From CATQGW01 sp965262235 (GTDB taxonomy: Bacteria > Chloroflexota > Dehalococcoidia > Bin125): 64,000 nt of DNA. The translations under genes and the position numbers were made by a program. This document shows positions 42,949 through 51,671 of this stretch, one piece after another. Position 1 is the stretch's first letter; each line of letters starts with the position of its first letter. The notes under the pieces were generated by a model that made no database searches, was not told the origin of the DNA, and saw only the letters and a program-made list of their open reading frames with translations. The stretch spans positions 248,001 to 312,000 of the forward strand of contig OZ253504.1 of the NCBI GenBank assembly GCA_965262235.1, given 5' to 3'.

Positions 42949-44333
42949 TTGAACGCCTCCACCAGCCGCCGGAAGTGCTCGCCGCGCGCTTCAAAATTGG
43001 GGTAGGCGTCGAACGACGTCCCGCCCGGCGAGAGCAGCACCGCGTCGCCCGCCTGCGCAAATCGACGGGCGGCGCCGAGCGCGGCATCGAGGTCGTCGCA
43101 GCGCTCAACGCAGGGCAGCGCCGCCGCCTGAGCCTGAGCGCTCCACGTCGCGCCGACCTCGCCGAAGCAGATCACCGCGCGCACGCGGCCCGTCAGCTCG
43201 GCCAGCAGACCCTCCAGCGGCAGCCTCTTGTCACGCCCGCCGAGCAGCAGCACCAGCGGCTGCTCGATCGCGCGGACGCCCGCCAGGGTGCGCTCCGGCG
43301 CGGTCGCGATCGAGTCGTTGATGTAGCGAACCCCGTCGATCGTCGCGACCGTCTCCAACCGGTGCGCGACGCCCTCGAAGCGGCGCAGCGCCTCGGCGAT
43401 CGTCGCGATCGGCACGCCGAGCGGCGCCACGATCGCGATCGCGGACAGCGCGTTGCGAACGTTGTGCCGGCCGGGCACCAGGAGTTCGCCGGCGGCCAGG
43501 ACATCGTGCGTCTCCCCTCCGACGCGGACGCGCAGCGTCTCCCCCTCCAGCCAGGCGGCATCGGCGTCGGCAGGCGGCGAACCGTCGCAGCCGAACCAGA
43601 CCTTCGTCGCCCGCGTGTCCTCTGCCATCGCCGCCGCATTCGGCTCATCCCACGGCAGGACGGCGGTGTCGCCAGCCGCCTGTCGCGAAACCAGGAGCCG
43701 CTTTAGCTCGACGTACTCAGCCCAGCTGAACTGGTCGAGATGGTTCGGCGTCACGTTGAGCAGCGCGGCGATCTGGGGACTGCGCGTCGTGCGCAGCAGC
43801 TGCGCGTGGCTGATCTCCGCCACCACCGTCGAGTCGGCGTCCACCTCGCGCAGGTGGGCGAGCAGCCCGCGGCCGATGTTCCCGCCGACCAGCGGAGCGC
43901 GACCGTCGGCATCGAGTATCCGCCCCACCAGCGTCGTCGTCGTGGTCTTGCCGGCGCTGCCCGAGATCCCGATCACCGGCGCCGGACAACGTTCAAAGAA
44001 GACGCCCACCGGCCCAAACACCGGGATTCCGCGCTCCCCCGCGGCGCAGAGCAGCGGCAGGTCGTAGGGAATTCCCTGGCTCGCGACGATCGCATCCACG
44101 CGCTCCAGCAGCCCAAACTGATCGGCCGCACCGATCGTGGTCGGGGCGACACCCACCGCCGCCAGCTCTGCCTCGATCACGTCCGCCGCCCGACGGTCGA
44201 CGACGTGCAGCGCCGCGACCCCCTCCTGCTGGAGGAATCGCGCCGCATCGCGACCCTCGATCCCCGCACCCACCAGCGCGACGCGCCAACCGCGGAAGCT
44301 CTCGGGCGCGCGTGTCGGCTCTGGAAGCTTCAT
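42945..44333 (-). CDS. murD: UDP-N-acetylmuramoylalanine-D-glutamate ligase
   Basis: Adds D-Glu to the stem peptide; 462 residues. VALVGAGIEGRDAARFL at the N-terminus, IGISGSAGKTTTTTLVGRIL (P-loop), NVTPNHLDQFSW, PGRHNVRNALSAIAI and GVRYINDSIATAPE match MurD. 4-nt overlaps with mraY and ftsW. Confidence 0.96.
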   Translation of the reverse strand: MKLPEPTRAPESFRGWRVALVGAGIEGRDAARFLQQEGVAALHVVDRRAADVIEAELAAVGVAPTTIGAADQFGLLERVDAIVASQGIPYDLPLLCAAGERGIPVFGPVGVFFERCPAPVIGISGSAGKTTTTTLVGRILDADGRAPLVGGNIGRGLLAHLREVDADSTVVAEISHAQLLRTTRSPQIAALLNVTPNHLDQFSWAEYVELKRLLVSRQAAGDTAVLPWDEPNAAAMAEDTRATKVWFGCDGSPPADADAAWLEGETLRVRVGGETHDVLAAGELLVPGRHNVRNALSAIAIVAPLGVPIATIAEALRRFEGVAHRLETVATIDGVRYINDSIATAPERTLAGVRAIEQPLVLLLGGRDKRLPLEGLLAELTGRVRAVICFGEVGATWSAQAQAAALPCVERCDDLDAALGAARRFAQAGDAVLLSPGGTSFDAYPNFEARGEHFRRLVEAFK

Positions 44334-45304
44334 GCCGGCGCCTGCAACGCCAGCGCCACGCCGACGATCGCGCCGGCGATCCCGATCAGCCAGAAGCGCG
44401 TCACGATCTGCGGCTCCGACCAGCCGCCCAGCTCAAAGTGGTTGTGCAGCGGCGCCATCCGGAAGACCCGCTTGCCGCCCGACCACTTGTAGTACCCCAC
44501 CTGGATGATGTCGCTGCCCAGCTCCAACACGAAGACGATCCCAATCACCGGCAGCAGCAACCAGTGTCCCGTCATCAGCGCCACGATCGAAAGCGCCCCG
44601 CCCAGCGCCAGCGCGCCGGTGTCGCCCATGAAGATCTGCGCCGGGTGCGCGTTGAACCAGAGGAACCCGAGCACCGCGCCGACCGTCGTGAACGCGAAGC
44701 GAACGATGAAATCCTGTTCCTGCCCGATCGCGATCACGCCGAACGCCGCGATCGCGATCGCCGCCGTCCCGCCCGTCAGCGTGTCGAGCCCGTCGGACAC
44801 CGCGACGGCAGTGATCGTCGCGAACACCGTCAGCGTCGCGATCACGATGTACGCGGGGCCGAGCGCGAACTGCCCCACCCAGGGCACGTTGAGGCTCTGC
44901 ACATCGAGCGCGAAGTAGAGCACCAGACCGACCGCGAGCGAAAACACGCCGATCAGCGCGAACTTGAGCCGCCACGACAACCCGCCCTGCACACGCCCCA
45001 GAATCGTGCCCGTGTCATCGACATAGCCCAGCAGCGCCAGCGCCAGCACGCCCACCAGCGGCAGCAAAATCGACCAACGGTCGCCCTCGACCAGGTTGGC
45101 GGCGATCGTCAGCACGACGATCGCGACCACGAAGATGATCCCGCCCATGGTCGGCGTGCCCTCCTTGACGATGTGACCCGCGGGCCCCTCGTCGGAGATC
45201 GCCTTGCCCAGCCCGCGACGCTGCGTCCAGCGAATCACCGGGCGCCCGATCGCGAGCGCCAGGATGAAGGCAATGCCTGCGGTGGCCAGCGAGAAGGTGG
45301 TCAT
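44330..45304 (-). CDS. mraY: phospho-N-acetylmuramoyl-pentapeptide transferase
   Basis: Makes lipid I; 324 residues with about ten membrane helices. EGTPTMGGIIF, the Asp-rich loop GYVDDTGTILG, AVSDGLDTLTGGTA, FLWFNAHPAQIFMGDTGALALGG and the terminal HNHFELGGWSE (His-rich loop) are all present; the Asp residues are those proposed as metal-binding/catalytic. Confidence 0.97.
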   Translation of the reverse strand: MTTFSLATAGIAFILALAIGRPVIRWTQRRGLGKAISDEGPAGHIVKEGTPTMGGIIFVVAIVVLTIAANLVEGDRWSILLPLVGVLALALLGYVDDTGTILGRVQGGLSWRLKFALIGVFSLAVGLVLYFALDVQSLNVPWVGQFALGPAYIVIATLTVFATITAVAVSDGLDTLTGGTAAIAIAAFGVIAIGQEQDFIVRFAFTTVGAVLGFLWFNAHPAQIFMGDTGALALGGALSIVALMTGHWLLLPVIGIVFVLELGSDIIQVGYYKWSGGKRVFRMAPLHNHFELGGWSEPQIVTRFWLIGIAGAIVGVALALQAPA

Positions 45305-46668
45305 GCCGGCGCGCCCAACACTGCGTCGACCAGCCGCTCGAGCTGAATCGCGTGCGACGCCTTCACGAGCACGGTGTCGGAGCTGCGCAGCTCCAACAGC
45401 AGTGTCTCTGCGGCGTCGGCCGGGTCCGTATGCGTCGTCACCTCAGCCAGCCCGGCGGCACGTGCAGCCACGCCGATCGCGACGGCGCGCGGACCGACCG
45501 TCAGCAACCGGTCGCAGCGCGACGCCGCGTACGCGCCAACCTCGAGATGCGCGTCGGCCTCCTCACTGCCGAGCTCCAGCATGTCGCCGAGCACGGCGAC
45601 TCGGCGCGGCGCTTGCATCGCCAACAGGTCGAGCGCCGCGCGCATCGAGAGCGGCGCGGCGTTGTAGGCGTCGTCGATGACCGTTGCGCCGTTCTGCGCG
45701 AAGCGGCGAACCAGTCGCGACCCCTGCGTCAGCAACGCCGCTCCAGCCGCGACCTGCTCGAGCGACAGCCCCGCCCGCAGCCCGACCGCCGCCGCCGCGA
45801 GCACGGTCATCACCTGGTGCTCGCCAACCAACGGCGTGTGCACAGTCGTCGAACTGCCGCGGTGGTGGAGCTCGAAGCGCAGACCGCCGAAGCCCAGCGC
45901 CTCGACATCGGAGGCGCGCAGGTCGGCATCCGCCGAGCCACCGAACGTCAGCACCTCCGCCGACGTTCGGCGCGCCATGTTCAGCACGCGCGGATCATCC
46001 GCGTTGAGAATTGCCAGACCGTCGCTCGGCAGGCTGGCGGGCAGCAGACCCTTGATCCGCTCCGTGTCGTCGAGCGTCCCGAATCGTTCGAGGTGCGTCG
46101 GCCCGACGTTGGTCACGATCCCCACGTCGGCGCGCGCCGTGCAGACCAACAGCTCCATCTCGGCCTGCGAATACGGCCCCAGCTCAAGCACCGCCCATTC
46201 GTGCTCCGGGCCCAGCCCCAGCAGCGCGATCGGCAGACCGATGTCGCCGTTGAAGTTGCGCGGCGACTGATACGTGCGGCGCTGCGCGCCCAACAGCTGG
46301 CCCAACAGCTGGCTGGTCGCTTCGCGCACCGTCGTCTTGCCCACGCTTCCCGTAATCCCAACGACCGTCGCCGCCATCTGGTTCCGCCAGGCCGCCGCCG
46401 CCCGCTGCAGCGCCGCGAGCGTGTCATCGACGCTGAACACATCAACCCCCGCCGCCACGTCGACGGGCTGCGAGACCAACAGGCCCGTCGCGCCGCGCGA
46501 GACCGCATCCTCGACGTAGTGATGCCCGTCGGTCCGCTCACCGCGCAGCGCCACGAAGAGCGCGCCCGGCTGGGCCTCACGCGAGTCGATCACGACCGCC
46601 GAGAACGGCGCCGTCGCCCCGGACGCGGGCAGCTCAAGCAATTCCGCGAGCCGGCGCGGGGAGATCAT
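45301..46668 (-). CDS. murF: UDP-MurNAc-tripeptide-D-alanyl-D-alanine ligase
   Basis: Adds the D-Ala-D-Ala dipeptide; 455 residues. VVIDSREAQPGALFVALRGERTDGHHY (UDP-binding domain), VVGITGSVGKTTVRE (P-loop), NFNGDIGLPIALL, TNVGPTHLERFG and VIDDAYNAAPLSMRAALDLL (MurF C-terminal motif). It follows pbpB directly with a 4-nt overlap, where murE would normally lie. Confidence 0.96.
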   Translation of the reverse strand: MISPRRLAELLELPASGATAPFSAVVIDSREAQPGALFVALRGERTDGHHYVEDAVSRGATGLLVSQPVDVAAGVDVFSVDDTLAALQRAAAAWRNQMAATVVGITGSVGKTTVREATSQLLGQLLGAQRRTYQSPRNFNGDIGLPIALLGLGPEHEWAVLELGPYSQAEMELLVCTARADVGIVTNVGPTHLERFGTLDDTERIKGLLPASLPSDGLAILNADDPRVLNMARRTSAEVLTFGGSADADLRASDVEALGFGGLRFELHHRGSSTTVHTPLVGEHQVMTVLAAAAVGLRAGLSLEQVAAGAALLTQGSRLVRRFAQNGATVIDDAYNAAPLSMRAALDLLAMQAPRRVAVLGDMLELGSEEADAHLEVGAYAASRCDRLLTVGPRAVAIGVAARAAGLAEVTTHTDPADAAETLLLELRSSDTVLVKASHAIQLERLVDAVLGAPA

Positions 46669-48548
46669 TCTTCGACCACCGCCACGCGCGCGGCTTGCCG
46701 TGTCGCGCCGTCGCCGGCTGCGTCGTCGCCGGCTGCGTCGTCGCCGGAAGCGTCGTCGCCGGAAGCAACTGTCTCACCGTCCGCTGTCACGTAGCGCGAC
46801 TGGATCGTACCCGGTCCCGTGTGCCAGGTCTCCGGCGCGGCGACGTAGTTGGTCGGGGGAACGCCGAGATACGGCAGCGCCTCAGCCACGATCTCGTGGA
46901 AGATCGGCGCGGCCACGATCCCGCCGAAGGTCTCACCCTGGGGCAGGTCGATCCGCACCAACACGACGATCCGCGGGTCATCGACCGGCGCGAAGCCGGC
47001 GAACGACGCGAGCGAGGTGTCGTCGCGGTACTCGCCGTCGACCAGCACGTCGGTGGTGCCCGACTTGCCCGCCACGCCCCAGCCGGGCGTCTGCGCCGGA
47101 TGGCCGGCGACGCCGTCAACCACGGCCTGCATCATGTACGTCATCGTCTTGGCGGACTCCTCGGAGATCACCCGCCGCTCGGTCACCGGCTCGAGCTCGC
47201 GCACCATGTCATCGCTGATCAGCGCCCGCACCAGCCGCGGGCGCACCAGCTCGCCGCCATTCGCGATCACCGAATAGGCCTGCACGATCTGCAGCGGCGT
47301 CACCGCAATGCCCTGCCCGAACGAGTTCGTCGCCAGCTGCACCGGCGACCACTGCAGGTCGCCGATCGGCGTGACCAGCCCCTGGCTCTCGCCCGGCAGC
47401 CCGACATCGGTCACCTCGCCGAACCCGAACGCGTTCACGTATCGGTAGAAGATCTTCGCCCCCATCTGATCGATCAGCCAGACCGAGCCGGTGTTGAGCG
47501 AGCGCTGCAGCAGCTGCGTCATCGTCTGCTCGCCATGCCAGGACAGATCGAAGTTGCGGATCGTCCGCTCGCCGATCACCACCGCGCCGGTGTCGACGAA
47601 GGTCGTCTCCGGGGTCACGACCTTCGCGTCGATCGCCGCCGCCATCGTGATCACCTTGAAGACCGAACCGGGCTCGTAAACATCCGACGCGGAGCGGCTG
47701 CGCAGCACGCCGATATCGAACGAGCCGTCGGCCAGGTCGAGGCCTTCGGGGTCGTAGGTCGGCAGCATCGCCACGGCCAGAATGTCGCCGTCGCGCGGGT
47801 CCATGATGATGATCACACCGCCCGCGGCCTGCCAGCGCTGCACGGCCTCGGCCAGCGCCTGCTCGGCGATCCGCTGCAGGTTGCGGTCGATCGTGAGCAC
47901 GATGTCCGCGCCCTCCTCGTACGGCAGCTCGAGCCGCGCTCCAAACGGGATCGGCTGGCCCAGCCCGTCCTGCTCGTAGATCAGCAGGCCCGACTCCCCA
48001 CGCAGATCGCCGTCGAGCGCGTACTCCAGGCCCGCCAGGCCCTGCTCGTCGCGACCCACGATCCCAATCACCGGCGCCGCCATCTGCCCCTCAACGTGCC
48101 GCCGGCTGCTGGTCTTCCGAATCGTCACGCCGTAGAGCTGCTCGGCGTAGATCGTCGCCCCGATGTAGTCCTGCACGTAGGCGATCAGCGCATCGTGACC
48201 GTCGGTGTGTGCGGCCAGGCTCAGCACCAGCGACTCTTCCGCACGCAACAAGTAGGCGAGCCGCGCCGATGCCGCGTTCGGCTGGAACCCGTTCTGCCCC
48301 CACAGGCGCGTGTCGACGTGGACCTCCCAGCGGTCCACGCTGGTGACGAGCGGGAAGCCATTGCGGTCGAGGATCGTCCCGCGCGGCCCGCGCGTTTCGA
48401 TCCGCGACAGCCGATCGGCCGCCGCCTCATGGTGCTGGTGCTCCACGACCTGCAGCATCACCAGGCGCGCGACGATGATCAGCGCCAGCACGACCATCGC
48501 CGCGGCGACGACTCGCATTCGGGCGCCGCTGAGCTTCCCGTTCGCCAT
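46665..48548 (-). CDS. ftsI: septal penicillin-binding protein 2 / FtsI transpeptidase
   Basis: Class B PBP of 627 residues: membrane helix near residues 10-35, a pedestal domain beginning RGTILDRNGFPL, then the transpeptidase motifs Ser295-x-x-Lys298 (GSVFK), Ser350-Leu-Asn and Lys495-Ser-Gly (AGKSGTT). Start ATG 48548 has GGGAGG 6 nt upstream. A C-terminal tail contains (A/S)-G-D-D repeats encoded by imperfect 15 bp units at about 46711-46767. Confidence 0.94.
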   Translation of the reverse strand: MANGKLSGARMRVVAAAMVVLALIIVARLVMLQVVEHQHHEAAADRLSRIETRGPRGTILDRNGFPLVTSVDRWEVHVDTRLWGQNGFQPNAASARLAYLLRAEESLVLSLAAHTDGHDALIAYVQDYIGATIYAEQLYGVTIRKTSSRRHVEGQMAAPVIGIVGRDEQGLAGLEYALDGDLRGESGLLIYEQDGLGQPIPFGARLELPYEEGADIVLTIDRNLQRIAEQALAEAVQRWQAAGGVIIIMDPRDGDILAVAMLPTYDPEGLDLADGSFDIGVLRSRSASDVYEPGSVFKVITMAAAIDAKVVTPETTFVDTGAVVIGERTIRNFDLSWHGEQTMTQLLQRSLNTGSVWLIDQMGAKIFYRYVNAFGFGEVTDVGLPGESQGLVTPIGDLQWSPVQLATNSFGQGIAVTPLQIVQAYSVIANGGELVRPRLVRALISDDMVRELEPVTERRVISEESAKTMTYMMQAVVDGVAGHPAQTPGWGVAGKSGTTDVLVDGEYRDDTSLASFAGFAPVDDPRIVVLVRIDLPQGETFGGIVAAPIFHEIVAEALPYLGVPPTNYVAAPETWHTGPGTIQSRYVTADGETVASGDDASGDDAAGDDAAGDGATRQAARVAVVEE

Positions 48549-48641
48549 CGCTGCCCTCCCGGGCTCCTGCCGGCTCACGTGCACGCGTCTCGCAACGGAC
48601 TGACGCCACCGCGGGCCGCCGAGGCGACCCGCGGCCGATGA

Positions 48642-49067
48642 CTACTCGATGATCAAGAAGTCAAGCAGCGCCTGCCAACGCGCACGCTCGTGGCGCTCAA
48701 CCGGCTCGCTCGCCGGCAGGAATCGGCTTGGCACGACGCGCGCCGGCGGCGCGCGATCAACTTCAACGGTCACCGTCGGCGTCGCGTCGACCATCCGCAG
48801 GCGCCCGCGCGCGTGCAGTTCCACGCGCGACAACGAGGCCAGCTCGCCGACATGCGCCGACAGGTGGCGAATCTCCGAGCGCATCCGCTCGCGCTCCGCC
48901 TCGAGCGCGACCAGCCGCGCCCCAGTCTCGGTCGCGTTCGACGACTGCACGACGGGCAGCACCGCGGCCACGCAAAGCGTGGCGATCACGATCCAGGCCC
49001 AGACGGGCAGCCGGGCGTGCGGCAGATGGCGGCGCCCATCGCGCACGTGCATCGCCAGCGCGCTCAC
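48642..49067 (-). CDS. ftsL: FtsL-like divisome protein
   Basis: A 141-residue bitopic protein: basic N-terminus, one membrane helix around residues 23-40 (AWIVIATLCVAAVLPVV), then a heptad-like coiled coil (ARLVALEAERERMRSEIRHL) and a short extracytoplasmic tail. The position between rsmH and ftsI is that of ftsL. GTG at 49067 has GGAG 9 nt upstream. Sequence similarity within FtsL is always weak, so assignment rests on topology and order. Confidence 0.75.
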   Translation of the reverse strand: MSALAMHVRDGRRHLPHARLPVWAWIVIATLCVAAVLPVVQSSNATETGARLVALEAERERMRSEIRHLSAHVGELASLSRVELHARGRLRMVDATPTVTVEVDRAPPARVVPSRFLPASEPVERHERARWQALLDFLIIE

Positions 49068-49512
49068 CTGGCTGTGCTCCCACCCGCCAATCGCGACCCA
49101 CGCAAGGGGTTGGACAAGCGGCTGGACAATTTACCCACGGCTCGCGCATCGCCTCGACGAATCGGGAAACGCGCTGTCATACTGGGGCGGACGGGAGCAA
49201 CTCCCGACGCGGCGTTGGGAGCTGCTGCTAGACCATCGGACAGACCGTGCACTGTGAGAAGGGGACAGGCGCCACGCCGATCCCGCAACGAGTCGCGGGA
49301 CCAACGTGGACTTGGGTTGTGGCGGCGGGGCTTCTCCTTTGCTTTGGATTGCTTGAGGACGTCCCCTGTGCGCGGTCTGCCCGATGGCCTGGCAACGACA
49401 CTCCGTTCTGCTTCGTTCTGAACTCGCTCGCCCCTCATCCCGCTGCGGATCGATGCCGTGAAACGGCGACCCCCTGCGGGACTGCGACGACGTAGACAAC
49501 TTTGAGCCGGCA
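49068..49512 (-). other. 445-nt gap in the division cluster without a clear gene
   Basis: Between rsmH and the FtsL-like gene. Open frames on both strands are Ser/Arg-rich without recognisable features. Two hairpins are visible: GGGAG-CAA-CTCCC at 49192-49204 and TCCCGC/GCGGGA arms at about 49278-49299. Could be a long spacer, an attenuator region, or a degraded gene. Confidence 0.4.
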
Positions 49513-50406
49513 TCACACTGCCTCCGCCGCGCGCAGACGCGCGCTACGGGCGCGCGGGTTGCGCTGCACTTCGGCGCTGCTCGGCCGGATCACTCGCTTG
49601 GTCAGCGCCCGGAAGGACGCGTCTGTTCCGGTCGACGCCTCACGCATGAAACGCTTGACGATCCTGTCCTCCAACGAGTGGAACGAAATCGCCACGAGCC
49701 GCCCGCCGACGGCGAGCAACTCACGCGTCGAGCCCAGAAAATCGCTCAGACGCCCCAGCTCGCGATTCACTTCCAGCCGCAGCGCCCGGAAGACATGCGT
49801 GGCCGGATGAATCCGCCGGCGTCCCGTGACGCCCAGCGCCGCCCGAACGATCTCGGCGAGTTCGGCGGTGGTCTCGATCGGGCGCCGCTCAACGATCGCG
49901 TGGGCGATGCGCCGCGAACGACGCTCCTCACCCAGCTGATAGATCACGTCGGCGAGGTCCGACTCTGAGTAGTGATTGACGATGTCGGCCGCCGTGCGAT
50001 CGGCCCCCGGGCCGAGCCGCATGTCCAGCGGTCCGTCGTTCTGGAACGAAAACCCGCGCTGCGCATCTTCGAGTTGCATGCTGGAGACGCCGAGGTCGCA
50101 GAGCACGCCGTCGACGGCGTCAAAGCCGTGCCGGCGCGCGTGCGCCGCGCAGTCGTCGAGCCAGGCCTGATCGAGCGTGAAGCGCTCGCCGAACGGCTCG
50201 AGCCGCGCCCGCGCCGCTGCCAGCGCCTGCGGGTCGGCGTCGAGGCCGAGCAGGCGGCCATCGGGCGCGGATGCTTCGAGAATCGCCGCCGCGTGGCCGC
50301 CAAGACCAACGGTCGCGTCGATGTAGACGCCGCCCCGTCGCACTTCGAGCCAGCCGAGCACGTCGCTCGTCATCACCGGAATGTGGGCCGGCTGTGGCGT
50401 CGTCAC
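49513..50406 (-). CDS. rsmH: 16S rRNA (cytosine1402-N4)-methyltransferase
   Basis: MraW/RsmH, 297 residues. HIPVMTSDVL at the N-terminus, YIDATVGLGGHAAAIL (SAM-binding), FDAVDGVLCDLGVSSMQLEDAQRGFSF, GPLDMRL, and AISFHSLEDRIVKRFM are family hallmarks. Start is a GTG overlapping the mraZ stop by 4 nt. Confidence 0.97.
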   Translation of the reverse strand: MTTPQPAHIPVMTSDVLGWLEVRRGGVYIDATVGLGGHAAAILEASAPDGRLLGLDADPQALAAARARLEPFGERFTLDQAWLDDCAAHARRHGFDAVDGVLCDLGVSSMQLEDAQRGFSFQNDGPLDMRLGPGADRTAADIVNHYSESDLADVIYQLGEERRSRRIAHAIVERRPIETTAELAEIVRAALGVTGRRRIHPATHVFRALRLEVNRELGRLSDFLGSTRELLAVGGRLVAISFHSLEDRIVKRFMREASTGTDASFRALTKRVIRPSSAEVQRNPRARSARLRAAEAV

Positions 50407-50867
50407 GATGTCGCCTCCACGGCGACGGCGTCGCTCTCCAGGCTCTCGAGCAAGTCCGCGTAACTCGGCCCGTCGTCTTCTGCCTCCAGGCGGTTCCAGG
50501 TCTCGAGGTCCCAGATTTCCAGGAACTCGCCCATCCCCGCGATTGCGACGCCGCCCTGCAGGCCGAGCTTCTCGCGCGTCTTCGACGAAATCAGAATCCG
50601 CCCCTGCGCGTCGAGCTTGACCGGCTGCGCGTTCGGCATGATCCGCCGGCGCAGCTGCCGGTCGGCCCGGCGGTTCGTCGATTTGGGCACGCGCTGAGCG
50701 ATCATCGCGTCCCAGCCCGCCAGGTCGTAGAGCTCGAGCGCCCCGTCGGGACCCTCTGCGAGCTGCCCGCCAGCCTCGAACCGGTGTCGGTAGAGTGCCG
50801 GAACGGCGAGCCGCCCACGATCGTCGATCGTGAATTCGTATGTGCCGGTGAAGGAGTGTTCAGCCAC
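50403..50867 (-). CDS. mraZ: transcriptional regulator MraZ
   Basis: A 154-residue protein with two AbrB-like half-repeats: FTIDDRGRLAVPALYRHRF near the N-terminus and KLDAQGRILISSKTREKLGL in the second. First gene of the dcw operon; known MraZ proteins bind repeated TGGGN boxes upstream of their own gene, and candidates are present at about 50920-50950. Confidence 0.95.
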   Translation of the reverse strand: MAEHSFTGTYEFTIDDRGRLAVPALYRHRFEAGGQLAEGPDGALELYDLAGWDAMIAQRVPKSTNRRADRQLRRRIMPNAQPVKLDAQGRILISSKTREKLGLQGGVAIAGMGEFLEIWDLETWNRLEAEDDGPSYADLLESLESDAVAVEATS

Positions 50868-51094
50868 TGGTATGCCCTCAAGCCGGTCGCACGGGAACGG
50901 AGGTCGTGGGAAGTTCCATCGGTCCCATTTCTCCCCATCTCATCTCCCATACATGGGCACACTACCCATAACGGCCCCGCTACGTCAACTACAGACAGCC
51001 ACCCTTGTCCAGTCCCTCCGCGAAAATCGTGTGCGGAGTTAACCTCTTCCGCACGAACGCAACACGCTGAACCGCCCACGCGAGGTCTGACCAG
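50868..51094. promoter_or_regulatory. divergent mraZ / mog control region with MraZ-box-like repeats
   Basis: On the minus strand TGGGAGA, TGGGGAG and TGGGACC lie 10-12 nt apart within 50920-50950, as expected for an MraZ operator. Upstream, TTGACG (complement of 50983-50988) could be a -35 for mraZ, with a weak -10 at TAGTGT 18 nt further. A palindrome CCCAT-AC-ATGGG occupies 50946-50957, and ATGGG/CCCAT arms recur at 50953-50969. The mog gene on the other side has GAGGT 8 nt before its ATG. Confidence 0.5.
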
Positions 51095-51610
51095 ATGGCC
51101 GCAACGCCCCAACCCCCGCGCGCCGGCGTCCTGACCCTGTCCGATGCGGGCTCACGCGGCGAGCGCCAGGACACCTCGGGACCGGCGATTTACGAACGCC
51201 TTACGCGCATTGGCGTCGTCATCGCGCAAACTGCGATCATTCCCGATGATCCGCAAACCATCGAAACGACGCTGCGCGCCTGGGTCCACGATCGGCTCGA
51301 TCTGATCGTCACCACCGGCGGCACCGGCCTCGGCCCGCGCGACCACACGCCTGAAGCCACCCGCCGCGTTATTGACCGCGAGGCCCCCGGGATCGCCGAG
51401 CTGATGCGCGCCGCCGGCCTCGCCCATACCCCGATGGCCGCGCTCAGCCGCGGCGTGGTCGGCGTCGCCGCCCGCACGCTGATCGTCAACCTGCCCGGCT
51501 CCGAGAAGGCCGTGCGCGAAAACCTCGCCGCGATCGAGCCGATCCTGCTGCACGCGCTCGAACTGATCGGCGGTCAAACCGAACACACTCCCGACCAAGA
51601 TCCCGTCTGA
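51095..51610 (+). CDS. mog: molybdopterin adenylyltransferase / MoaB-Mog family protein
   Basis: A 171-residue MogA/MoaB-type protein: VLTLSDAGSRGERQDTSGPAI, the LIVTTGGTGLGPRDHTPEAT MPT-binding motif, and TLIVNLPGSEKAVRENL. It adenylates molybdopterin in molybdenum-cofactor synthesis. No other Mo-cofactor gene is present in the window. MoaB and Mog cannot be told apart from sequence alone. Confidence 0.88.
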   Translation: MAATPQPPRAGVLTLSDAGSRGERQDTSGPAIYERLTRIGVVIAQTAIIPDDPQTIETTLRAWVHDRLDLIVTTGGTGLGPRDHTPEATRRVIDREAPGIAELMRAAGLAHTPMAALSRGVVGVAARTLIVNLPGSEKAVRENLAAIEPILLHALELIGGQTEHTPDQDPV

Positions 51611-51657
51611 CACACAGATCGCAAGCGGTTCGCGCCCGCTGGGCCCCGCTGCGCGCC

Positions 51658-51663
51658 TAGACT
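51658..51663 (+). promoter_or_regulatory. -10-like TAGACT near the 51672 start
   Basis: TAGACT ends 8 nt before the ATG at 51672, with no Shine-Dalgarno. Part of the leaderless pattern noted for other genes; no clear -35. Confidence 0.35.
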
Positions 51664-51671
51664 GAGCCCAT

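Noticed and set aside
46695..48641. 648-residue plus-strand open frame
   Set aside because: Antisense to ftsI; composition is His/Arg-rich without domains, typical of the complementary frame of a GC-rich gene.
49131..49499. 122-residue minus-strand frame between rsmH and the FtsL-like gene
   Set aside because: Ser/Arg-rich, no Shine-Dalgarno, no recognisable features; the gap is reported as unexplained instead.
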